From contig NZ_WIAD01000002.1 in NCBI RefSeq assembly GCF_009618275.1, positions 1-64,000 on the forward strand: 64,000 bases of DNA, read 5' to 3'. Origin of the DNA: Roseimaritima sediminicola (GTDB lineage: Bacteria; Planctomycetota; Planctomycetia; Pirellulales; Pirellulaceae). Positions 25,000-33,755 of the stretch are shown here, piece by piece. A program made the translations under genes and the position numbers. Each line of letters opens with the position of its first letter. Positions within the stretch are counted from its first letter, which is position 1. Under the pieces are notes generated by a model that had not been told where the DNA came from, searched no databases, and was given only the letters and a program-made list of their open reading frames with translations.

Positions 25000-26289
25000 A
25001 TGTCTGGAAAAGTCGTGTTGCTGAACGTCGTCGGTTTGACGCCCCAGCTTTCGGCTCATGCTCCTCGAATCCGTCAACTGGGAACCCCGCAGCCGCTGCG
25101 CAGCCCCCTGCCGGCGGTGACCTGCACATCACAGGCCACGATGTTGACCGGCGTCATGCCGGAGAAACACGGAATCGTCGGCAACGGCTGGTACTTTCGA
25201 GATACGGGGGAAATCCGTTTCTGGCAGCAGTCCAACGCTCTGATTCAAGCTGAGACGGTGTATCAAGAACTGGGGCCGGGCCGGACGGCCAAGATGTTTT
25301 GGTGGTTTAACCAAGGGGCGCCGGTGGCCTGGAGCGCGACGCCCAAACCGCATTACGGCAGCGACGGGTCGAAGCAGTTCGGGATCCTGGATCAGACGGG
25401 CTGCGACCTGGTCGCGCGGCTGGGCGAGTTTCCCTTTCATGCGTTCTGGGGACCGATGGCCGGCCTGCCCAGTTCGCAGTGGATCGCCCGTGCGGCGGCC
25501 GAGGTAATTCGCCAGCAGCAACCGGAGCTGACGCTGGTGTATCTGCCGCACCTGGATTACGACTACCAGCGTTTTCCCGATCACGATCCGGCCCGCGTGG
25601 CCGAGGTGGACGCCTGTGCCGGTGAGGTCATCGACGCGGCCCAGGCGGTGGGCGCCCGCGTGGTGGTGGTCAGCGAATACGGGTTGGTCCCGGTTTCCAG
25701 AGCCGTACTGATTAACCGTGTCCTGCGCGAAGCGGGTTGGTTGGTCGTCCGCGACGGCCCGTTCGGGGAAATGTTAATGCCCATGGACAGCGACGCCTTT
25801 GCCGTCACCGATCACCAGCTGGCCCATGTCTACGTCCGCAGGCCGGAATTGATTCCCGACGTGCGCCGGCGGCTGGAAGCGGTCGACGGGATCGCCGATG
25901 TGGTCGACCCCGGCGATATCTCGCTGGGTCATGAGCGCAGTGGCGAACTGGTGGCCTTGGCCGAACCGGATGCCTGGTTCGCATACTACTACTGGCTCAG
26001 CGACGCCCGGGCACCCGATTTCGCTCGCTGTGTCGACATCCATCGCAAACCGGGCTACGACCCGTGCGAATTGTTCATGACCAGTAAAGCTCGCGCGGCC
26101 GCACGGTTGTTTCAAAAAAAGGTGGGCATGCGGTACCGGATGGACGTCATCCCGCTGGATCCCTCGCTGGTCCGCGGCAGCCACGGCCTGCGCCCCGAAC
26201 CGCAGCACGGCCCGGTGATCGTCGGCGAAGACGCTCCGGAGGACATGTGCCAGGTCAAGGAGTACCTGCACCGGCTGCTGAGCCGGTAG
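25000..26289 (+). CDS. Alkaline phosphatase superfamily protein (nucleotide pyrophosphatase/phosphodiesterase type)
   Basis: A 429-residue protein of the type-I phosphodiesterase/nucleotide pyrophosphatase branch. The N-terminus KVVLLNVVGLTPQL takes the place of the metal-binding DGxR strand, and TCTSQATMLTGVMPEKHGIVGNGW holds the family Thr nucleophile region. Further metal-site segments are YLPHLDYDYQRFPDHD and VVSEYGLVPV; near the end, GSHGLRP gives the last conserved His. No signal peptide, so it is probably cytoplasmic. The N-terminal Asp of the usual metal motif is not obvious, which leaves the metal set uncertain. Function is unknown; it stands alone. Confidence 0.85.
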   Translation: MSGKVVLLNVVGLTPQLSAHAPRIRQLGTPQPLRSPLPAVTCTSQATMLTGVMPEKHGIVGNGWYFRDTGEIRFWQQSNALIQAETVYQELGPGRTAKMFWWFNQGAPVAWSATPKPHYGSDGSKQFGILDQTGCDLVARLGEFPFHAFWGPMAGLPSSQWIARAAAEVIRQQQPELTLVYLPHLDYDYQRFPDHDPARVAEVDACAGEVIDAAQAVGARVVVVSEYGLVPVSRAVLINRVLREAGWLVVRDGPFGEMLMPMDSDAFAVTDHQLAHVYVRRPELIPDVRRRLEAVDGIADVVDPGDISLGHERSGELVALAEPDAWFAYYYWLSDARAPDFARCVDIHRKPGYDPCELFMTSKARAAARLFQKKVGMRYRMDVIPLDPSLVRGSHGLRPEPQHGPVIVGEDAPEDMCQVKEYLHRLLSR

Positions 26290-26417
26290 GCAGCAAACGG
26301 CGAGCGGGGGTTGTCGTGTTTTTTCCCGTTTCGAGGAGAATCGCGATAATAAAGCCTCGGCGGGATCGTTTTCTTTGGTGTTGTCTCCCGCACCCGCTTC
26401 TCTGACGGAACTTTATC

Positions 26418-26933
26418 GTGCCGGTCGCCTCGACTCACGACCGCGTCGAACAACTGGGCCGCTTGGTCGATCAGTACCAGCTGCAACTGTTGGCCTACGC
26501 CCAGCGGTTGAGCGGCGGCGATCTCGAACGCGCTCAGGATGCGGTTCAGGAGACCTTTCTGCGATTGTGTCGCGAAGACCTGTCGCGATTGGAGGGCCGT
26601 ATTGCGCCCTGGTTGTTCGCTGTCTGCCGTACGCGAGTCATCGATATGCAACGCACCACTCCTCCCACCCAGATTTCATCGGACCAGGTGGCCGACACGG
26701 CCGCTACGCAGGATGGTCCGGCCGAACACGCCCAATGGAGCGATGAACAGCAGCGGCTGGCGGCCCAGCTCAGCCGGCTGCCTTCGCGACAACAGGAGGT
26801 GTTGCGGCTGCGTCTGCAAGCCGGGCTGACCTACCGCGAGATCGCCGAGGTGACCGGCACGACCGTCAACAACGTCGGCGTCCAGCTGCATCAAGCGATC
26901 CGCACCCTGCGCCAGCGGATGGCTGCGACCTAA
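26418..26933 (+). CDS. ECF-type RNA polymerase sigma factor
   Basis: 171 residues with the two ECF regions. Region 2 runs from about residue 15 to 80 (LLAYAQRLSGGDLERAQDAVQETFLRLCRE, then WLFAVCRTRVIDMQR). Region 4 covers about 110 to 165 (LPSRQQEVLRLRLQAGLTYREIAEVTG, then NNVGVQLHQAIRTLRQRM), a helix-turn-helix that reads the -35 element. The start is GTG 26418. Eighty bases downstream lies an 868-residue protein with an anti-sigma-like N-terminus and a transmembrane helix, which I take to be the cognate regulator. Such sigma factors usually drive their own operon. Confidence 0.95.
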   Translation: MPVASTHDRVEQLGRLVDQYQLQLLAYAQRLSGGDLERAQDAVQETFLRLCREDLSRLEGRIAPWLFAVCRTRVIDMQRTTPPTQISSDQVADTAATQDGPAEHAQWSDEQQRLAAQLSRLPSRQQEVLRLRLQAGLTYREIAEVTGTTVNNVGVQLHQAIRTLRQRMAAT

Positions 26934-27012
26934 CGCTCGGCAAGCCGGCTCGCTGCTTTCGGAATCCGTAGAACGCCAAACCGCCAAACCACTCTCCTCC
27001 GCCGAGGATCCC

Positions 27013-29619
27013 ATGAACGCTTCCCACGATGACGACCCCCGCATCACGGACTATGTCCTGGGCGAAATGGACGCCCAACAACGTCGGCTGTTCGAACAGG
27101 AACTGGCCAGCGACCCAGAGCTCGCCGCCGCGGTCCGCGAAGCCGAACAGCTGACCGGCCAACTGCAGACGCTGTACGCCGACGAGTCGCGACGTGCTCT
27201 GCCAGCAGACCAGCGCGAGAAAATCCTCGAAGCCGCGGCGTTTGCGCCGCGTCACGCTGGGCCCAGCACACCGCTGCCGCCGCGGGACTCCGTCGCCGAC
27301 GCCCCCGGGTCCGGTTTGGCGTGGCCCCAGCTGGCCCTGTTGGTCGTTCCCTTGGTGGCCGTCGTGGTGATCCTGTTGCTGGCCGCCCAGCGTCAAGCCG
27401 CGACGCTTGCCCAGCAGACCCCCGACGCCCAGCAGACCCCCGACGCCCAACCGACTCCCGACACCCTGGGGCCGGCGATCGCGGCGTCTGATGAAACCTC
27501 GTCGCCGGACGCGGACGCGCTCGATTCTCTGTCCGTCGTCGCCGCCCAGCCCATCTCGGGCTCGGGTGCGGCAGACGATCAGGGCGGGGCGGGTAAGACG
27601 GTTCGTTTGGACCAGGGCCGGCTGAAAGCCCTCGCAGATAACAAGCAGAAGGGAAAACCCGTCCAGTCTCGCGGTGCTCTGGCTTCGCCCGCAAACACAC
27701 CCCAGGGCGCCATGGAGAGCAGCAATGCTTTAGAGGGTGCGTACGGGAGCGGGCCGGCCGAACCGGAACAGCTGCGACGCCTGTCCGGAATCGAACCGCG
27801 TTTTGGAAGGCCGCAATCGGGACAAGCCCAGGACCAAACCCTCGACACGCACCTGAGCAAAGCTGTCGCCGAAGAAGAGGAGATGGCTGAAGGCTTTGGA
27901 ATGGGTGACATGGACATGGGTTATAGCATGGGCATGGGCATGGGCATGGGCATGGGAGGTATGGGAGGCATGGGGCGCCCGGGGGATGGCATGGGCATGG
28001 CGACGGACGAACTACAGATGGGCTATGGCATGGAGGTACAGCGAGACAGCTCGCTTGCCACGATTCCCAACCCGGCCTCCGTGGTCGCCGAGCGGCTGCT
28101 GGGCGAAGGCACCGGTCCGGGACAGGCCGGCAATCGCTACGACGCCATCACCGACAATCCGTTCCGCCGCGTCCGCGAACACCCGCTCAGCACCTTCTCG
28201 ATCGACGTCGATACGGCTTCCTACAGCAAAGTTCGCAACTACCTGCGGGGAAATCGGTTGCCACGTCCCGACGCGGTTCGGATCGAGGAACTGGTCAACT
28301 ACTTCCACTACGACTACCGCGGACCGGAAGCCAAGCCGGACGTGGACGATGATGCACCCACCGGCGAGACGGCCGAAGCCGCGACCGACGGGGCCGCTCC
28401 CTTCAACGCCGACGTCGAGATCGCGGCTTGTCCCTGGACGCCGCAGAATCGCTTGGTCCGGGTCGGCATCAAAGGCCGCGAAGTCGCCAACGAAGATCGG
28501 CCGGCCAGCAACCTCGTCTTTCTGTTGGACGTCTCCGGATCGATGAACCAGCCCAATAAGTTGCCGCTGGTCAAACAGGGCATGCAGATGTTGCTGGAGC
28601 AGTTGAGCGAAGACGACCGCGTTGCAATCGTCGTGTACGCTTCGGCAACCGGCTTGGTCCTAGACTCCACTCCGGCCGACCAACATGCGACCATCTTTGG
28701 GGCGCTCGAGCGGTTGTCGGCCGGCGGCAGCACCAACGGTGGCGACGGCATCCGTCTGGCTTACCAAGTCGCCCGCGACCACTTCATCGAAGGCGGCGTC
28801 AATCGCGTCCTGCTGTGCACCGATGGCGACTTCAACATCGGCACGACCGGCACCGATGAACTGGTCCGCTTGGTGGAACAGGAATCCAAAGGCGGGATCT
28901 TCGTCTCCGTGATGGGTTTTGGGATGGACAACCACAACGATTCGATGCTGGAACAGATCAGCAACAAGGGCAACGGGAACTACGCGTTCATCGACAGCGC
29001 CGCCGAGGCCCACAAGGTGTTCGTCGAACAGACCAACGGAACGCTGATGACGATCGCCAAGGACGTGAAGATCCAGGTCGAGTTCAATCCGGCGGAAGTG
29101 GCCGCGTATCGTTTGATCGGGTACGAAAACCGGATCCTGGCCAAAGAGGATTTCAACGACGACACCAAGGACGCCGGCGAGATCGGCGCCGGCCACACCG
29201 TCACGGCGCTGTATGAAATCGTTCCGGCCGGCGAACAAGCCGAACCGATCGCACCCACGGTCGATCCGCTGCGATACCAGACACCGGCCAGCACGACCGA
29301 GCAGGCCGAAAGCGGCGAAATGCTGACCGTCAAACTGCGTTACAAGCAACCCGACGGCGAGGTCAGCAAGCTGCTCCAGTTTCCGGTGGAAGACGCGGGC
29401 AAGCCCTTCGCGGCGGCCAGCGACGACATGCAGTTCGCCAGCGCCGTGGCCGGCTTCGGCATGCAGCTCCGCAACTCGCCCTACAAGGGCCAGTGGACGC
29501 TCGCCGCGGTCGCCGAAACCGCTCGCTCGGCCAGCGGCGAAGATCCCCACGGGCTGCGAGCCGAATTCGTCGAGCTGGTGGAAACCGCCGCCAAGCTCCG
29601 CGGCGAAAACGGTGAGTAG
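27013..29619 (+). CDS. Membrane anti-sigma-like / von Willebrand factor A fusion protein
   Basis: An 868-residue protein read in order as follows. Residues 8-75 (ITDYVLGEMDAQQRRLFEQE) match the N-terminal helices of anti-sigma factors without a zinc motif. One transmembrane helix lies at about 105-125. A low-complexity linker follows, with QQTPDAQQTPDAQPTPD and, at about 294-340, a Met/Gly tract (GMGMGMGMG). A conserved lead-in (NPFRRVREHPLSTFSIDVDTAS) precedes a VWA domain with intact metal-ion adhesion site DVSGSMN near residue 505, and a C-terminal YfbK-like domain ends it. The stop codon lies in the first unit of a GAGTAGC heptamer array. It probably holds the upstream sigma factor at the membrane and releases it on an extracytoplasmic cue; that is inference. 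Confidence 0.88.
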   Translation: MNASHDDDPRITDYVLGEMDAQQRRLFEQELASDPELAAAVREAEQLTGQLQTLYADESRRALPADQREKILEAAAFAPRHAGPSTPLPPRDSVADAPGSGLAWPQLALLVVPLVAVVVILLLAAQRQAATLAQQTPDAQQTPDAQPTPDTLGPAIAASDETSSPDADALDSLSVVAAQPISGSGAADDQGGAGKTVRLDQGRLKALADNKQKGKPVQSRGALASPANTPQGAMESSNALEGAYGSGPAEPEQLRRLSGIEPRFGRPQSGQAQDQTLDTHLSKAVAEEEEMAEGFGMGDMDMGYSMGMGMGMGMGGMGGMGRPGDGMGMATDELQMGYGMEVQRDSSLATIPNPASVVAERLLGEGTGPGQAGNRYDAITDNPFRRVREHPLSTFSIDVDTASYSKVRNYLRGNRLPRPDAVRIEELVNYFHYDYRGPEAKPDVDDDAPTGETAEAATDGAAPFNADVEIAACPWTPQNRLVRVGIKGREVANEDRPASNLVFLLDVSGSMNQPNKLPLVKQGMQMLLEQLSEDDRVAIVVYASATGLVLDSTPADQHATIFGALERLSAGGSTNGGDGIRLAYQVARDHFIEGGVNRVLLCTDGDFNIGTTGTDELVRLVEQESKGGIFVSVMGFGMDNHNDSMLEQISNKGNGNYAFIDSAAEAHKVFVEQTNGTLMTIAKDVKIQVEFNPAEVAAYRLIGYENRILAKEDFNDDTKDAGEIGAGHTVTALYEIVPAGEQAEPIAPTVDPLRYQTPASTTEQAESGEMLTVKLRYKQPDGEVSKLLQFPVEDAGKPFAAASDDMQFASAVAGFGMQLRNSPYKGQWTLAAVAETARSASGEDPHGLRAEFVELVETAAKLRGENGE

Positions 29620-29734
29620 CGAGTAGCGAGTAGCGAGTAGCGAGTAGCGAGTAGCGAGTAGCGAGTAGCGAGTAGCGAGGGGCGAGGGGCGAGGGGCGAG
29701 GGGCGAGGGGTGAGGGGTGAGGTGTGAGGTGTGA
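29614..29734. repeat. Heptamer tandem array, GAGTAGC then GAGGGGC/T and GAGGTGT
   Basis: About nine to ten copies of GAGTAGC (29614-29678) grade into GAGGGGC, GAGGGGT and GAGGTGT units up to about 29734. The first unit supplies the TAG stop of the VWA gene. Open frames on the minus strand here (Leu-Leu-Ala-Thr-Arg-Tyr-Ser repeats) are artefacts of the array. Confidence 0.9.
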
Positions 29735-29785
29735 AAAAAACATTTCTGACTCTAACTGAGCCATGTGCCAAAAGAAGCGTTTACT

Positions 29786-29841
29786 CCCCTCTCCCCCGAA
29801 GCCTGGCGAGCCTAAGCGAGTCAGGCTTCGGGGGAGAGGGG
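29786..29841. repeat. Perfect 20-base inverted repeat
   Basis: Arms 29786-29805 and 29822-29841 are exact reverse complements around a 16-base loop (GCGAGCCTAAGCGAGT). A weaker relative with CCCCTCTCCC and GGGAGAGGGG arms lies at about 29957-30014. It is intergenic and belongs with the G/C-rich hairpin family seen near 15921. Confidence 0.85.
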
Positions 29842-30020
29842 TTGGGGGTGAGGGGGGACCAGCAGAGCAGCAGCACTTCCGTCTTTCGATACCGTGCGCG
29901 AATCGGAAAGGCGTACGCAAACAGTCATTCCTTTACACCCGAGCCCCCTCACCCCCGGCCCCTCTCCCACCACTGCTTCACTCGCTGACGCTCGCGGCGC
30001 AGCGGGGGAGAGGGGAGAAA

Positions 30021-30274
30021 CCGGGGCTATCGCCCAAACGGCTCAGGGAGGCACAGGGGGGCAGAACCGGGGCTATCGCCCAAACGGCTCAGGGAGGCAC
30101 AGGGGGCAGAACCGGAGCTATCGCCCAAGCGGCTCAGGGAGGCACAGGGGGCAGAACCGGGGCTATCGCCCAAACGGCTCAGGGAGGCACAGGGGGGCAG
30201 CACCGGGGCTATCGCCCAAACGGCTCAGGGGGGCACAGAAGGCAGAACCGGGGCTATCGCCCAAACGGCTCAGG
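30021..30274. repeat. Tandem array of six 45/46-base units
   Basis: Units beginning CCGGGGCTATCGCCC start at 30021, 30067, 30112, 30157, 30203 and 30248, i.e. spacings 46, 45, 45, 46 and 45. Each contains AAACGGCTCAGGGAGGCACAGGGGGCAG with a few point changes. The array abuts the 3' end of polA (stop at 30292, minus strand). No spacers differ between the units, so this is not CRISPR. Confidence 0.92.
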
Positions 30275-30291
30275 AGCGTTTTGCGGCTGCG

Positions 30292-33111
30292 TCAGTGGGC
30301 TTCCAGCCAGTTTTTGCCGGTGCCCATTTCGACGACGATGGGGACGCTCATGGGCATCGCGGTCTTCATCGCCTGTTCGATCGCTGGCATCACCTCCGCC
30401 TGCTCGTCCTTGGGCATGTCGAAGACGATTTCGTCGTGGACCGACAACAGCATCTTGGTGCGGAAGCCGCCTTCATCGAGCGTGCGGTGCACCTTGATCA
30501 GGGCCAGCTTCAACATGTCCGCCGCGGTGCCCTGAATCGGGCTATTCATCGCCAGTCGTTCGGCCGTATTGGCCACGGTGCGGCTGTTGGAATTAATATC
30601 GCGCAGGTAGCGGCGCCGCCCGGTCAATGTCTTCACATACCCGTGCTCTTTGGCGTAGGCGATCGTGCGGTCGATGTACTGCTGAACGCCGGGATACTTT
30701 TCAAAGTAGTTCTCGATCAGCTCGTTGGCTTCCTCCCGCGGGATGTTCAGCCGCTGCTGCAGACCGAAGCCCGAAATGCCGTAGATGATCCCGAAGTTCA
30801 CCGTCTTGGCCTTGTCGCGCATCTCACGCGTTACGTCTTCCAGGTCGACCTTGTAGACTTTCGCCGCAGTGACCGTATGGATGTCGGTCTCGGCCTGAAA
30901 CGCTTCCATCATCGCCTCGTCGCGGCTCAGCTCCGCCATAATCCGCAGCTCGATCTGCGAGTAGTCGGCCGAGAGCAACAGATGGTCGTCATCGCGGGCG
31001 ACAAAGGCCGCACGGATTCCCTTGCCGCGGCTCTTGCGAATCGGGATGGTCTGCAGGTTGGGATTGTTCGACTGCATCCGCCCGGTCGCCGTCCAGGACT
31101 GAGAATAATGCGTGTGCACGCGGCCGGTTTCGGGATCGACGTACGTCGGCAACGTATCGACGTAGGTCGATTTTAATTTCACCGCGTTCCGGTACTCCAG
31201 GACGTTGCCGATGATCGGGTGACGGCTGGACAATCGCTCCAGTTCGGCTTCGCGTGTGGAGTATTGTCCGGTGGCCGTCTTCTTGGGGTTCGCTTCCACT
31301 TTCAGTTCGTCGTACAGCACAACGCCCAGCTGCTTGGGCGAGTCGATATTGAACTCGCGTCCGGCGGCTTCGAAGATGTCCTCACGCAGCTGGTCGATGT
31401 CGCGGTTCAGCACATCCGCGAAGTCGGCCAAGGCGTCGGTGTCCAGCCGAATTCCTTCGTGTTCCATATCGACCAGCACCGGAACCAGTGGAAACTCGAC
31501 TTCATAGCAGACCTGGCTGATCCCCAGCCGATCCAGCTCCGGTTCAATCACCTGTGCGACCTGCAGGGTGACGTCGGCGTCTTCGCAAGCGTACTCGGCG
31601 ACGTCCTCGACCGGCACATCGGCCATGTTGCGTTGCTCTTCGCCGCGGGGCCCCAATAGGTCCGAGGTGGGAATCGGCGCGTAGCCCAGGTACACCTTGG
31701 CCAGGTAATCCAGGCCGTGCCGCATCTCGGGTTCTTTCATCGAGTGGGCCAGCATCGTATCGAACAGGTCACCGGCCACCCGGATGCCGTGCCACTTCAG
31801 CAGCGTGATGTCGTACTTGAGGTTGTGACCGACTTTGCGGATCTGGGGATTTTCAAGAACGGGCCGAAACTGTTCGAGCACTTCGCGGGCCTGTTCGCGG
31901 TTTCGGGGGCAGGCCACGTAGAAGGCTTGGTGGGGCGCGAAGGCAAATGCCAATCCCAGCGGTTCGGCCACCCGCGGATCGAGGTCCGTCGTTTCGGTAT
32001 CGAAGCAGATCGTCTGCTGTTTTAACAACTCTTTCAGCAGCTTCTTTCTGCCCGCCTCGTCGTCGACCAACACATAGTCGTGATCGACGTCGCGGATGGT
32101 TTTCTCGACCACCGGCTCGTCGAACAACGAAGCCTGGATCTCCTGTTCGCGTTTGCTGCGGCGATTTTCGGCTCGATTCGCTTTGCTGGAAAACGACTTG
32201 CCGAACATCCGCTTGCCCAGCGTTTCGAATTCCAGCTCCATGCACAGCGTTTTGAGCGCCGCGTCGTCGAGACCATTCCACTTCAAACTTTCCAGTTCGA
32301 TGTCGTGGGGCACGTCCAACTGGATGGTCACCAGCCGTTTGGACAAGCGGGCTTGTTCGGCGTTCTCTTCGACGCGTTCCCGCTGCTTGCCTTTTAACTG
32401 GTCGGTATTGGCCAGCAGTTCCTCGACCGTACCGAAGCGTTCGATCAATTTCTGGGCGGTCTTGGGACCGATCCCCGGCACACCGGGAATGTTATCGCTG
32501 GTGTCTCCCATCAAGCCCAGCACGTCGATCACCTGGTCGATCCGCTCGATTCCCCATTTCTCCAGCACTTCGGCCACGCCGATCCGTTCGAAGCTGCTGC
32601 CCTTGCGTCCCGGGCGATAGATCCAAACGTGTTCCGAAACCAATTGGTCGTAGTCCTTGTCGGGCGTGACCATCCAGGTTTCGAACCCTTGCCCGCTGGC
32701 CTGCCGCGCCAGCGTCCCGATCACATCGTCCGCTTCGTAGCCGGGGATGCGGATCGTGGGAATGTTGTAGGCCTGCATCAAGCGATCGATGTAGGGCAGC
32801 TGGACGCTGAGGTCCTCGGGCATCGCGTCCCGCTGGGCCTTGTACTCCGGGAACTCGATATGCCGCTGCGTGGGCTCGCTGGTATCGAACGCGACGGCCA
32901 GGTAATTCGGCTCTTCGCGTTTGATCAGATCGTTCAGCATGTTGATCATGCCAAACACGGCGGAGGTACAAAGCCCGCCGGCGGTATAGCGAGGACTGCG
33001 AATCAGGGCAAAGTGGGCGCGATAAATCAACGCCATCCCGTCGAGCAAGAACAGCCGTCGCTGAGAATCCAGCAGATTGCCCGCCGTCGCATTAGAATCG
33101 GATGCACTCAT
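30292..33111 (-). CDS. polA: DNA polymerase I
   Basis: The repair and Okazaki-fragment-processing polymerase, 939 residues, full length. The N-terminal 5' nuclease has GYEADDVIGTLA and the helix-hairpin-helix GVPGIGPKTAQKLIERFG. The 3'-5' proofreading domain has an intact DxE motif in CFDTETTDLDP and a conserved YACEDADVT segment, so proofreading should work. The polymerase domain has motif A LLSADYSQIELRIMAELSRD, motif B RDKAKTVNFGIIYG and motif C SVHDEIVFD. The ATG at 33111 precedes a short Ser/Ala-rich leader. Its last codons lie 18 bases from a 45-base tandem array. No operon partner overlaps it; the small conserved gene at 33286 lies 174 bases upstream on the same strand. Confidence 0.98.
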   Translation of the reverse strand: MSASDSNATAGNLLDSQRRLFLLDGMALIYRAHFALIRSPRYTAGGLCTSAVFGMINMLNDLIKREEPNYLAVAFDTSEPTQRHIEFPEYKAQRDAMPEDLSVQLPYIDRLMQAYNIPTIRIPGYEADDVIGTLARQASGQGFETWMVTPDKDYDQLVSEHVWIYRPGRKGSSFERIGVAEVLEKWGIERIDQVIDVLGLMGDTSDNIPGVPGIGPKTAQKLIERFGTVEELLANTDQLKGKQRERVEENAEQARLSKRLVTIQLDVPHDIELESLKWNGLDDAALKTLCMELEFETLGKRMFGKSFSSKANRAENRRSKREQEIQASLFDEPVVEKTIRDVDHDYVLVDDEAGRKKLLKELLKQQTICFDTETTDLDPRVAEPLGLAFAFAPHQAFYVACPRNREQAREVLEQFRPVLENPQIRKVGHNLKYDITLLKWHGIRVAGDLFDTMLAHSMKEPEMRHGLDYLAKVYLGYAPIPTSDLLGPRGEEQRNMADVPVEDVAEYACEDADVTLQVAQVIEPELDRLGISQVCYEVEFPLVPVLVDMEHEGIRLDTDALADFADVLNRDIDQLREDIFEAAGREFNIDSPKQLGVVLYDELKVEANPKKTATGQYSTREAELERLSSRHPIIGNVLEYRNAVKLKSTYVDTLPTYVDPETGRVHTHYSQSWTATGRMQSNNPNLQTIPIRKSRGKGIRAAFVARDDDHLLLSADYSQIELRIMAELSRDEAMMEAFQAETDIHTVTAAKVYKVDLEDVTREMRDKAKTVNFGIIYGISGFGLQQRLNIPREEANELIENYFEKYPGVQQYIDRTIAYAKEHGYVKTLTGRRRYLRDINSNSRTVANTAERLAMNSPIQGTAADMLKLALIKVHRTLDEGGFRTKMLLSVHDEIVFDMPKDEQAEVMPAIEQAMKTAMPMSVPIVVEMGTGKNWLEAH

Positions 33112-33285
33112 CGCTCACTCAACCTTCAATAGCCTACAGATCCTGTAAGGCGGCATTGTAGGTGAGTGGCCAGGGAAGTCGACGCCCGATCGAGCGTTCC
33201 ACGTGTGCTTGAAAATGCCCCACGCTGCCCCAAGTGTTGCCCCGTCCGCTGCCCCCGAGCCTGCGGCCGCTAGGCTCGGTGCGAT

Positions 33286-33507
33286 CTAGGCCGCATCGCT
33301 GCGGCGCAGCTGTTGGTAGGCCAACAGGATCTCGTACAAGTCCGAGGTCACCCGCACCGGTTCGTCCCCAAAATCGTTCAACCAGACACGATCGGTTTGG
33401 TAGGCATCGACCAACAACGGGACCAACTGGGCCACGCTGAGATTGATGGTGGGTTCGGAACTGCGAGGTGGTTCAGGACGAAAAAGTCGTAGGCGACTTG
33501 AACTCAT
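33286..33507 (-). CDS. Small hypothetical protein (73 residues)
   Basis: No family I can name. From ATG 33507 the protein is 73 residues: a basic N-terminus MSSSRLRLFRPEPPRSSEP, then a hydrophobic-acidic helical block (LSVAQLVPLLVDAYQTDR), WLNDFGDEPVRV and a terminal helix LYEILLAYQQLRR. It looks like a compact helical domain with real coding character. The frame is open to 33621 but the extra part is unconvincing. It lies upstream of polA and downstream of a larger hypothetical gene on the same strand. Confidence 0.55.
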   Translation of the reverse strand: MSSSRLRLFRPEPPRSSEPTINLSVAQLVPLLVDAYQTDRVWLNDFGDEPVRVTSDLYEILLAYQQLRRSDAA

Positions 33508-33755
33508 AATTGGATCATCCGTCAGTGCATTTCTGATCGCGAGGAGAACGCAAATACGGAATCCCTGGCGAGAAGCCAAGGGGTAAAATCCGCGTCCACC
33601 ATCCTCCTCAACCGTTTCCACCGCAAGCTGCCGGTGGAAAGCCCGTCAATCACGGTATCGGAAGGTCCACCGGGAACGGTTGAGTTGAATTTGAAAAGTT
33701 TGCCGGTTATCCACCGCGACATCCATACAGCATGGGGCTCGCTGGAGCACGGGCC

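Noticed and set aside
29481-29920. Frames with Leu-Leu-Ala-Thr-Arg-Tyr-Ser repeats on the minus strand
   Set aside because: They translate the GAGTAGC array; no start signals or family, so they are artefacts.
30021-30274. CRISPR-like array
   Set aside because: The units are directly adjacent with no differing spacers and no cas gene is nearby.
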